Shown here: positions 52,565-63,050 of the stretch, one piece after another
Numbering within the stretch: the first letter of the stretch is position 1
Layout: every line of letters starts with the position of its first letter
NCBI RefSeq assembly: GCF_910592395.1
Contig: NC_088317.1
Span: forward strand, 11,158,001-11,222,000
From: Lineus longissimus
Taxonomy: Eukaryota > Nemertea > Pilidiophora > Heteronemertea > Lineidae
DNA length: 64,000 nt
Direction: 5' to 3'
Translations under genes and position numbers: made by a program
The notes under the pieces: model-generated
The model's input: the letters and a program-made list of their open reading frames with translations, nothing else
Database searches by the model: none
Told to the model about the DNA's origin: nothing

Positions 52565-55345
52565 TTATACAGAGTCGAGATGCCCGATTGGACAAACTGA
52601 GACCGCAATTTCGAGATTCTGCGATGATAAGTTGTCATTCGATAGCGATATTACACGACTGGCGATGAAAGTCGGTCAGAGATGGCGCTCGTCGCGACCG
52701 ATCACGTTCATTTTGGTTATACAGAGTCAAGATGACCGATTGGACAAACTTAGACCGCAATTTCGAGATTCTGCGATGATAAGTTGTCATTCGATAGCAA
52801 TATTACACTACTGGCGAAGGAAGTCGGTCGGCGATGGCGCTCATCGCGACCGATCACACTCATTTTGGTTATACAGAGTCGAGATGCCCGATTGGACAAA
52901 CTGAGACCGCAATTTTGAGATTCTGCGATGATAAGTTGTCATTCGATAGCAATATTACACTACTGGCGAAGGAAGTCGGTCACTCGACTTGAGATATTAC
53001 ACGACTGGCGATGACGGTCGGTCGGCGATGGCACTCGTCGCGACCGATCACGCTCATTTTGGTTATTCAGAGTCGAGATGACCGATTGGACAAACTGAGG
53101 CCGCAATTTTGAGAGTCTGCAACGAGAAGTTGTCATTCAACTAACAATATAAGACTACTGGCGATGACGGTTGGTCGGCGATGGCGCTCGTCGCGACCTA
53201 TCACGTTCATTTTGGTTATACAGAGTCAAGATGACTGATTGGACAAACTTAGACCGCAATTTCGAGATTCTGCGATGATAAGTTGTCATTCGATTGCGAT
53301 ATTACACGACTGGCGATGAAAGTCGGTCGGAGATGGCGGTCGTCGCGACCGATCACGTTCATTTTGGTTATACAGAGTCGGGATGAGCGATTGGACAAAC
53401 TGAGACCGCAATTTCGAGATTCTGCAATGATAAGTTATCATTCGACTAGCGATATTACCCCACTGGCGATGACGGTCGGTCGGCGATGGCGCTCGTCGCA
53501 ACCGATCATGTTCATTTTTGTTATACAGAGTCGAGATGACCGATTGGACAAACTGAGGCCGCAATTTTGAGAGTCAGCACCGAGAAGTTGTCATTCAACT
53601 AACAATATAAGACTACTGGCGATGACGGTTGGTCGGCGATGGCGCTCGTCGCGACCGATCACGCTCATTTTCGTTATACAGAGTCGAGATGCTTGATTGG
53701 ACAAACTTAGACCGCAATTTCGAGATTCTGCGATGAAAAGTTGTCATTCGATAGCAATATTACACTACTGGCGAAGGAAGTCGGTCGGCGATGGCGCTCA
53801 TTGCGACCGATCACACTCATTTTGGTTATACAGAGTCGAGATGCCCGATTGGACAAACTTAGACCGCAATTTCGAGATTCTGCGATGATAAGTTGTCATT
53901 CGATAGCAATATTGCACTACTGGCGAAGGAAGTCGGTCACTCGACTTGAGATATTACACGACTGGCGATGACGGTCGGTCGGCGATGGCACTCGTCGCGA
54001 CTGATCACGCTCATTTTGGTTATACAGAGTCAAGATGCCCGATTGGACAAACTGAGACCGCAATTTTGAGATTCTGCGATGATAAGTTGTCATTCGATAG
54101 CAATATTACACTACTGGCGAAGGAAGTCGGTCGGCGATGGCGCTCATCGCGACCGATCACACTCATTCTGGTTATACGGAGTCGAGATGACCGATGGACA
54201 AACTGAGACCGCATTTTCGAGATACTGTGATGATAAGTTGTCACTCGACTTGAGATATTACACGACTGGCGATGACGGTCGGTCGGCGATGGCACTCGTC
54301 GCGACCGATTACACTCATTCTGGTTATACAGAGTCGAGATGACCGATGGACAAACTGAGACTGCATTTTCGAGATACTGTGATGATAAGTTGTCACTCGA
54401 CTTGAGATATTACACGACTGGCGATGACGGTCGGTCGGCGATGGCGCTCGTCGCGATGATAAGTTGTCATTCTACTAACGATATAAGACTGCTGGCGATG
54501 ATTGTCAGTCGGCAATGGCGCTTGTCGTGATCGATCAAGCTAATTTTGGTTTTTCAAAGTCGAGATGCCCGATTGGACAAACCGAGACCGCAATTTCGAG
54601 ATTCTGCAATGATAAGTTATCATTCGACTAGCGATATTACCCCACTGGCGATGACGGTCGGTCGGCAATGGCGCTCGTCGCAACTGATCATGTTCATTTT
54701 GGTTATACAGAGTCGAGATGACCGATTGGACAAACTGAGGCCGCAATTTTGAGAGTCTGCAACGAGAAGTTGTCATTCAACTAACAATATAAGACTACTG
54801 GCGATGACGGTTGGTTGGCGATGGCTCTCGTCGCGACTGATCACGCTAATTTTCGTTATACAGAGTCGAGATGCCCGATTGGACAAACTGAGACCGCAAT
54901 TTCGAGATTCTGCGATGATAAATTGTCCTTCGATAGCGATATTACACGACTGGCGATTAAAGTCGGTTGGAGATGGCGCTCGTAGCGACCGATCACGTTC
55001 ATTTTGTTTATACAGAGTCAAGATGACTGATTGGACAAACTTAGACCGCAATTTCGAGATTCTGCGATGATAAGTTGTCATTCGATAGCGATATTACACG
55101 ACTGGCGATGACAGTCGGTCGGCGATGGCGCTCGTCGCAACCAATCATGTTCATTTTGGTTATACAGAGTTGAGATGACCGATTGGACAAACTGAGGCCG
55201 CAATTTTGAGAGTCTGCAACGAGAAGTTGTCATTCAACTACCAATATAAGACTACTGGCGATGACGGTTGGTCGGCGATGGCGCTAGTCGCAACCGATCA
55301 CGTTCATTTTGGTTATACAGAGTCAAGATGACTGATTGGACAAAC
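52565..55345 (+). repeat. HOR family F last unit, right-truncated
   Basis: It follows the 4084 bp order for about 2.78 kb. In the monomer that starts at 55314, where earlier copies continue GACAAACTGAGACCGC and AATGATAAGTTATC, this copy switches to GACAAACTTAGACCGC and GATGATAAGTTGTC. This is the right end of clean HOR order in the window. Confidence 0.87.
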
Positions 55346-56600
55346 TTAGACCGCAATTTCGAGATTCTGCGATGATAAGTTGTCATTCGATAGCAATATT
55401 ACACTACTGGCGAAGGAAGTCGGTCACTCGACTTCAGATATTACACGACTGGCGATGACGGTCGGTCGGCGATGGCACTCGTCGCGACCGATCACGCTCA
55501 TTTTGGTTATTCAGAGTCGAGATGACCGATTGGACAAACTGAGGCCGCAATTTTGAGAGTCTGCAACGAGAAGTTGTCATTCAACTAACAATATAAGACT
55601 ACTGGCGATGACGGTCGGTCGGCGATGGCACTCGTCGCGACCGATCACGTTCATTTTGGTTATACAGAGTCAAGATGACCGATTGGACAAACCTAGACCG
55701 CAATTTCGAGCTAATTTTGGTTTTTCAGAGTCGAGATGCCCGATTGGACAAACTGAGACCGCAATTTCGTGATTCTGCAATGATAAGTTATCATTCGACT
55801 AGCGTAATTACCCCACTGGCGATGACGGTCGGTCGGCGATGGCGCTCGTCACAACCGATCATGTTCATTTTGGTTATACAGTTGAGATGACCGATTGGAC
55901 AAACTGAGGCCGCAATTTTGAGAGTCTGCAACGTGAAGTTGTCATTCAACTAACAATATAAGACTACTGGCGATGACGGTTGGTCGGCGATGGCGCTCGT
56001 CGGGACCGATCACGTTCATTTTGGTTATACAGAGTCAAGATGACTGATTGGACAAACTGAGACCACATTTTCGAGATTCTGCGATGATAAGTTGTCACTC
56101 AACTAGAGATATTACACGACTGGCGATGACGGTCGGTCGGCAATGGTGCTCGTCGCGACCGATCACGTTCATTTTGGTTATGCAGAGTCGAGATGCCGGA
56201 TGGAACAAACTGAGACTGCAATTTCGAGATTCTGCGATGATAAGTTGTCATTCGATAGCAATATTACACTACTAGCGAAGGAAGTCGGTCACTCGACTTG
56301 AGATATTACACGACTGGCGATGACGGTCGGTCGGCGATGGCGCTCGTTGCGACCGATCACGCTCATTTTGGTTATACAGAGTCGAGATGCCCGATTGGAC
56401 AAACTGAGACCGCAATTTTGAGATTCTGCGATGAAAAGTTGTCACACGACTTGAAATATTACACGACTGACGATGACAGTCGGTCCGCGATGGCGCTCGT
56501 CGCGATGATAAGTTGTCATTCTACTAACGATATAAGACTGCTGGCGATGATTTCAGTCGGCAATGGCGCTTGTCGTGATCGATCAAGCTAATTTTGGTTT
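55346..56600 (+). repeat. Scrambled border between ordered and diverged satellite
   Basis: These monomers still carry the 194 bp joint (55425, and 56290 with GTCGGTCACTCGACTTGAG) and the 74 bp half-monomer (about 56500), but in no repeating order. At 55710/55711 the text jumps from CCGCAATTTCGAG straight to CTAATTTTGGTTTTTCAGAG, dropping most of a monomer. Base changes and small indels are denser than to the left. Confidence 0.75.
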
Positions 56601-57204
56601 TTCAGAGTCGAGATGCCCGATTTGACAAACTGAGACTACAATTTAGAGAATCTGCAATGATAAGTTGTCATTCAATAGCAATATTACACTACTGGCGATG
56701 AAAGTCGGTCGGCGATGGCGCTCGTCGCGACCGATCACGCTCATTTTGGTTATACAGAGTCGAGATGACCGATGGACAAACTGAGATCGCAATTTCGAGA
56801 TTCTTCGATGATAAGTTGTCATTCGACTAGCGATATTTCAGGACTGGCGATGAAAATCGGTCGGCGGTGGTGCTTGTCGCGACCGATCACGCTCATTTTG
56901 GTTTTACAGAGTCGAGATGACCGATGGACAAACTGAGACCACATTTTCGAGATTCTCCATGATAAGTTGTCATTCGACTTGCGATATAAGAGTACTGGCG
57001 ATGATGGTCGGTCGGCGATGGCGCTCATTGCCACCGATCGCGCTCATTTTGGTTATAAAGAGTCGAGATGACCGATGGACAAACTGAGGCCGCATTTTAG
57101 TGATTTTGTGATGATAACTTGTCACTCGACTAACGATATAAGACTACTGGCGATGATTGTCAGTCGGCAATGGCGCTTGTCGTGATCGATCAAGCTAATT
57201 TTGG

Positions 57205-57509
57205 TTTTTCAAAGTCGAGATACCCGATTGTACAAACCGAGACCGCAATTTCAAGATTCTACAATGATAAGTTATCATTCGACTAACAATATACAAGACT
57301 ACTGGCGATGAAAATCGGTCGGCGATGGCGCTCGTTGCGACCGATTTCGCTCATTTTGGTTATACAAAGTTGAGATGACCGAATGGACACACTCAGAGCG
57401 CAATTTCGAGATTCAGCGATAAGTTGTCATTTGACTAACGATATAAGACTACTGGCAATGATTGTCAGTCGGCGATGGCACTTGTCGTGATCGATCAAGC
57501 TAATTTTGG
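57205..57509 (+). repeat. Diverged pair of monomers repeated 6183 bp downstream
   Basis: The two monomers share rare changes with 63388-63695: ATTCTACAATGATAAG, CTAACAATATACAAGAC, ACCGATTTCGCTC, TACAAAGTTGAGATG and GACACACTCAGAGCGC. This copy has lost three bases in GATTCAGCGATAAGTTG. Confidence 0.8.
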
Positions 57510-57813
57510 TTTTTCAGAGTCGAGATGAGCGATTGGACAAACTGAGACCGCAAGTTCGCGATTCTGCGCTGATAAGTTGTCATTCGATAGCAATATTACA
57601 CTACTGGCGAAGGAAGTCGGTCGGCGATGGCGCTCGTCGCGACCGATCATGTTCGTTTTGGTTATACAGAGTCGAGATGAGCGATTGGACAAACTGAGAC
57701 CGCAAGTTCGCGATTCTGCGCTGATAAGTTGTCATTCGATAGCAATATTACACTACTGGCGAAGGAAGTCGGTCGGCGATGGCGCTCGTCGCGACTGATC
57801 ACGTTCATTTTGG
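57510..57813 (+). repeat. Direct 152 bp tandem duplicate in the diverged region
   Basis: Two successive monomers (57510-57661 and 57662-57813) share GAGCGATTGGACAAAC, CGCAAGTTCGCGATTCTGCG and the rare CTGATAAG reading. They are far closer to each other than to their neighbours, showing recent single-monomer duplication outside the HOR part. Confidence 0.82.
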
Positions 57814-58600
57814 TCATACAGAGTCGAGATGAGCGATTGGACAAACTGAGACCTCAATTTCGACATTCTGCGATGATAAGTTGTCATTGGACTTGCGATA
57901 TTACACGACTGGGAATGACGGTCGGTTGGCGATGGCGCTCGTTACGACCGATCACGCTCATTTTGGTCATACAGAGTCGAGACGACCGATGGACAAACTG
58001 AGACCGCATTTTCGTGATTTTGTGATGATAAGTTGTCACTCGACTAACGATAAAAGACTACTGGCGATGATTGTCAGTCGGCAATGGCGTTTGTCGTGAT
58101 CGATCAATTTAATTTTGGTTTTTCAGAGTCGAGATGCCGAATTGGAAAAACTGAGACCACAATTTCGAGATTCTGCAATGATAAGTTATCATTCGATAGC
58201 GATATTACATGAGTGGCAATGAAAGTCGGTCGGCGATGGCGCTCGTTGGGACCGATCACGTTCATTTTGTATATACAGAGTCGAGATGAGCGATTGGACA
58301 AACTGAGACCGCAATATCAAGATTCTGCGATGATAATTAGTTGTCATTCGACTAGCGATATAAGACTACTGGCGATGATGGTCGGTCGGCGATGGCGTTT
58401 GTCGCGACTTATCATGCTGCTTCTGGCACGGCAATGGCGCTTGTCGTGATCGATCAAGCTAATTTTGGTTTTTCAGAGTCGAGATGCCCGATTGGAAAAA
58501 CTGAGACTACAATTTAGAGAATCTGCAATGACAAGTTGTCATTCAATAGCAATATTACACTACTGGCGATGAAAGTCGGTCGGCGATGGCGCTCGTCGTG
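57790..58600 (+). repeat. About 810 bp block, left copy of the 3852 bp-spaced pair
   Basis: It matches 61642-62452 through markers GACCTCAATTTCGACATTC, GTCATTGGACTTGCG, TTTTCGTGATTTTGTGATG, GCCGAATTGGAAAAACTGAG, TTTTGTATATACAGAG, GATAATTAGTTGTC and TTAGAGAATCTGCAATG. A shorter relative lies at 59838-60465. The left copy has CGATCAATTTAATTTTGG where the others have CGATCAAGCTAATTTTGG. Confidence 0.83.
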
Positions 58601-58620
58601 AGCGATCACGCTCATTTTGG

Positions 58621-58924
58621 TTATACAGAGTCGAGATGCCCGATGGGACAAACTGAGACCGCAATTTCAAGATTCTGCGATGATAAGTTGTCATTCAATA
58701 GCAATATTACACCACTGGCGATGAAAGTCGGTCGGCGATGGCGCTCGTCGCGACCGATCACGCTCATTTTGGTTATACAGAGTCGACATGCCCGATGGGA
58801 CAAACTGAGACCGCAATTTCAAGATTCTGCGATGATAAGTTGTCATTCAATAGCAATATTACACCACTGGTGATGAAAGTCGGTCGGCGATGGCGCTCGT
58901 CGCGACCGATCACGCTCATTTTGG
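58621..58924 (+). repeat. Second 152 bp tandem duplicate in the diverged region
   Basis: The monomers at 58621-58772 and 58773-58924 share CCGATGGGACAAACTGAG, CAATTTCAAGATTCTGC, TCATTCAATAGC and ACACCACTGG. Differences are TCGACATGCCC and CACTGGTGATG in the second copy. Confidence 0.82.
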
Positions 58925-59228
58925 TTATACAGAGTCGAGATAACCGATGGACAAACTGAGATAACAATTTCGAGATTCTTCGATGATAAGTTGTTATTCG
59001 ACTAGCGATATTTCAGGAGTGGCGATGAAAATCGGTCGGCGGTGGCGCTTGTCGCGACCGATCACGCTCATTTTGGTTATACAGAGTCGAGATGACCGAT
59101 GGACAAACTGAGACCACATTTTCGAGATTCTGCCATGATAAGTTGTCATTCGACTTGCGATATAAGAGTACTGGCGATGATGGTCGGTCGGCGATGGCGC
59201 TCATTGCCACCGATCACGCTCATTTTGG

Positions 59229-59850
59229 TTATACAGAGTCGAGATGCCCGATTGGACAAACTGAGACCGCAATTTCGAGAGATTCTCCGATGATATGTTG
59301 TAATTCGATTGCGATATTACACGACTGGCGATAAAAGTCGGTCGGCGATGGCGCTCGTCGCGACCGATCACTTTTCATTTTGGTTATACAGAGTCGAGAT
59401 GACTGATTGGACAAACTGTGACCGCAATTTTGAGAGTCTGCAATGAGAAGTTGTCATTCAACTAGCAATATAAGACTACTGGCGATGACGGTCGGTCGGC
59501 GATGGGGCTCGTCGCGACCGATTACGCTCATTTTGGTTATACAGAGTCGAGATGACCGATGGACAAACTGAGGCCACATTTTTGAGATTCTGCGATGATA
59601 AGTTGTCACTCGACTAGCGATATAACACGACTGGCGACGACGGTCAGTCGGCGATGGCGCTCGTCGCGACCGATCATGCTTATTTTGGTTATACAGAGTC
59701 GAGATGAGTGATTGGACAAACTGAGACCGCAAGTTCGAGATTCTGCGATGATGAGTTGTCATTCGATAGCAATATTACACTACTGGAGAAGGAAGTTGGT
59801 CGGCGATGGCGCTCGTCGCGACTGATCACGCTCATTCTGGTTATACAGAG
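59229..59850 (+). repeat. About 620 bp block, left copy of the 1220 bp-spaced pair
   Basis: It shares with 60449-61070 the odd insertion TTTCGAGAGATTCTCCGATG, GATATGTTGTAATTCG, GCGATAAAAGTCGG, CACTTTTCATTTTGG, GATGGGGCTC and the CGACGACGGTCAGTCGG monomer. Each copy has private changes, so the duplication is not as recent as those in the HOR part. Confidence 0.8.
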
Positions 59851-60465
59851 TCGAGATGAGCGATTGGACAAACTGAGACCGCAAGTTCGCGATTCTGCGA
59901 TGATAAGTTGTCATTCGATAGCAATATTACACTACTAGCGAGGAAGTCGGTCGGCGATGGCGCTGGTCGCGACTGATCACGTTTATTTTGGTCATACAGA
60001 GTCGAGATGAGCGATTGGACAAACTGAGACCTCAATTTCGACATTCTGCGATGATAAGTTGTCATTTGACTTGCGATATTCCACGACTGGCGATGACGGT
60101 CGGTTGGCGATGGCGCTCGTTGCGACCGATCACGCTCATTTTGGTCATACAGAGTCGAGACGACCGATGGACAAACTGAGACCGCATTTTCGTGATTTTG
60201 TGATGATAAGTTGTCACTCGACTAACGATAAAAGACTACTAGCGATGATTGTCAGTCGGCAATGGCGCTTGTTGTGATCGATCAAGCTAATTTTGGTTTT
60301 TCAGAGTCGAGATGCCGAATTGGAAAAACTGAGACCACAATTTCGAGATTCTGCAATGATAAGTTATCATTCGATAGCGATATTACACGAGTGGCGATGA
60401 AAGTCGGTCGGCGATGGCGCTCGTCGGGACCGATCACGTTCATTTTGCATATACAGAGTCGAGAT
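59838..60465 (+). repeat. Third relative of the 57.8 kb block (2178 bp spacing)
   Basis: It matches about 57660-58290 (CGCAAGTTCGCGATTCTGCG, GACCTCAATTTCGACATTC, TTTTCGTGATTTTGTG, GCCGAATTGGAAAAAC) and then turns into the 1220 bp-spaced block. A weaker match at nearly the same spacing (56.75-57.05 kb against 58.9-59.2 kb) suggests remains of an old multimer of about 2.2 kb. Confidence 0.75.
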
Positions 60466-61070
60466 GCCCGATTGGACAAACTGAGACCGCAATTTCGAGA
60501 GATTCTCCGATGATATGTTGTAATTCGATAGCGATATTACACGACTGGCGATAAAAGTCGGTCGGCGATGGCGCTCGTCGCGACCGATCACTTTTCATTT
60601 TGGTTATACAGAGTCGAGATGACTGATTGGACAAACTGAGACCGCAATTTTGAGAGTCTGCAATGAGAAGTTGTCATTCAACTAGCAATATAAGACTACT
60701 GGCGATGACGGTCGGTCGGTGATGGGGCTCTTCGCGACCGATCACGCTCATTTTGGTTATACAGAGTCGAGATGACCGATGGACAAACTGAGGCCGCATT
60801 TTCGAGATTCTGCGATGATAAGTTGTCAATCGACTAGCGATTTAACACGACTGGCGACGACGGTCAGTCGGCGATGGCGCTCGTCGCGACCGATCATGCT
60901 TATTTTGGTTATACAGAGTCAAGATGAGTGATTGGACAAACTGAGACCGCAAGTTCGAGATTCTGCGATGATAAGTTGTCATTCGATAGCAATATTACAC
61001 TACTGGCGAAGGAAGTCGGTCGGCGATGGCGCTCGTCGCGACTGATCAAGCTCATTCTGGTTATACAGAA
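60449..61070 (+). repeat. About 620 bp block, right copy of the 1220 bp-spaced pair
   Basis: This is the right partner of the block at 59229. It begins at an aberrant anchor TTTGCATATACAGAG that belongs to the preceding block, so the join between the two block types falls within about 20 bases of the anchor. Confidence 0.78.
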
Positions 61071-61641
61071 TCGAGATGACCGATGGACAAACTGAGACCG
61101 CATTTTGGAGATTCTGTGATGATAAGTTGTCACTCGACTAGAGATATTACACTTCTGGCGATGACGGTCGGTCGGCGATGGCACTCGTCGCGACTGATCA
61201 CGTTCATTTTGGTTATACAGAGTCGAGATGAGCGATTGGACAAACTGAGACCTCAATTTCGACATTCTGCAGTGATAAGTTGTCATTCGACTGGTGATAT
61301 TACATGACTGGCGATGACAGTCGGTTGGCGATGGCGGTCGTCGCAACCGATCACGCTCATTTTGCTTATACAGAGTCGAGACGACCGATGGACAAACTGA
61401 GACCGCATTTTCGTGATTTTGTGATAATAACTTTTCACTCGACTAACGATATAAGACTACTGGCGATGATTGTCAGTCGGCAATGGCGCTTGTCGTGACC
61501 GATGAAGCTAATTTTGGTTTTTCAGAATCGAGATGCCGAATTGGAAAAACTGAGACCACAATTTCGAGATTCTACAATGATAAGTTATCATTCGACTAAC
61601 AATATACAAGACTACTGGCGATGAAAATCGGTCGGCGATGG

Positions 61642-62452
61642 CGCGACTGATCACGTTCATTTTGGTCATACAGAGTCGAGATGAGCGATTGGACAAACTG
61701 AGACCTCAATTTCGACATTCTGCGATGATAAGTTGTCATTGGACTTGCGATATTACACGACTGGTGATGACGGTCGGTTAGCGATGGCGCTCGTTACGAC
61801 CGATCACGCTCATTTTGGTCATACAGAGTCGAGACGACCGATGGACAAACTGAGACCGCATTTTCGTGATTTTGTGATGATAAGTTGTCACTCGACCTAC
61901 AATAAAAGACTACTGGCGATGATTGTCAGTCGGCAATGGCGCTTGTCGTGATCGATCAAGCTAATTTTGGTTTTTCAGAGTCGAGATGCCGAATTGGAAA
62001 AACTGAGACCACAATTTCGAGATTCTGCAATAATAAGTTATCATTCGATAGCGACATTACACGACTGGCGATGAAAGTCGGTCGGCGATGGCGCTCGTCG
62101 GGACCGATCACGTTCATTTTGTATATACAGAGTCGAGATGAGCGATTGGACAAACTGAGACCGCAATATCAAGATTCTGCGATGATAATTAGTTGTCATT
62201 CGACTAGCGATATAAGACTACTGGCGATGATGGTCGGTCGGCGATGGCGTTTGTCGCGACCTATCATGCTGATTCTGGCACGGCAATGGCGCTTGTCGTG
62301 ATCGATCAAGCTAATTTTGGTTTTTCAGAGTCGAGATGCCCGATTGGAAAAACTGAGACTACAATTTAGAGAATCTGCAATGATAAGTTGTCATTCAATA
62401 GCAATATTACACTACTGGCGACGAAAGTCGGTCGGCGATGGCGCTCGTCGCG
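61642..62452 (+). repeat. About 810 bp block, right copy of the 3852 bp-spaced pair
   Basis: This is the right partner of the block at 57790. Its left edge is abrupt: GGCGATGGCGCGACTGATC at about 61635-61653 lacks the usual CTCGTCG, which marks the joining point. Confidence 0.82.
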
Positions 62453-62472
62453 ACCGATCTTGTTCAATTTGG

Positions 62473-62930
62473 TTATACAGAGTCCAGATGACTGATTGGA
62501 CAAACTGAGACCGCAATTTTGAGAGTCTGCAACGAGAAGTTGTCATTCAACTAGCAATATAAGAATACTGGCGATGACGGTCGGTCGGCAATGGCGCTTG
62601 TCGTGATCGATTAAGCTAATTTTGGTTTTTCAGAGTCGAGATGCCCGATTGGACAAACAGAGACGCAGTTTCGAGATCTTGCAATGATAAGTTGTCATTC
62701 GACTAGCGATATTACCTGACTGGCGATGACGGTCGGTAGGCGATGGTGCTCGTCGCGACCGATCATGTTCAATTTGGTTATACAGAGTCCAGATGACTGA
62801 TTGGACAAACTGAGACCGCAATTTTGAGAGTCTGCAACGAGAAGTTGTCATTCAACTAGCAATATAAGAATACTGGCGATGACGGTCGGTCGGCGATGGG
62901 GTTCGTCGCGACCGATCACGCTCATTTTGT
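62473..62930 (+). repeat. Two-monomer duplication (about 305 bp spacing)
   Basis: The monomers at 62473 and 62778 share TTCAATTTGGTTATAC, AGAGTCCAGATGACTG, CAACTAGCAATATAAGAATA and the 3' GGTCGGTCGGC block, with a GGTTTTTCAGAG monomer in between. The intervening monomer carries GACAAACAGAGACG and ATTACCTGACTGG, which recur near 63720-63790. Confidence 0.78.
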
Positions 62931-63050
62931 TTATACAGAGTCGAGATGACCGATGGACAAACTGAGGCCGCATTTTCGAGATTCTGCGATGATAAGTTGT
63001 CACTCGACTAGCAATATAACACGACTGGCGATGACGGTCGGACGGCGATG
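62931..63050 (+). repeat. Monomer repeated 915 bp downstream (63846)
   Basis: TTTTGTTTATACAGAG, GACCGATGGACAAACTGAGG and CGACTAGCAATATAACACG are shared with 63846-63965. The spacing is six monomers, hinting at a short local multimer that continues beyond the right edge of the window. Confidence 0.72.

Noticed and set aside
59985-60470. The 2178 bp spacing in the flank as the same unit as the 2180 bp family E
   Set aside because: The segment order and marker bases differ completely; the similar lengths are coincidence.
60909-61346. Longest open frame in the window (145 codons, minus strand), and many frames of 60-137 codons on both strands
   Set aside because: They are translations of the satellite. 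The same peptide strings occur hundreds of times, in several frames and on both strands, with no domain, no start context and no conservation bias. 153 bp monomers keep frame, which makes runs of several monomers open by chance.
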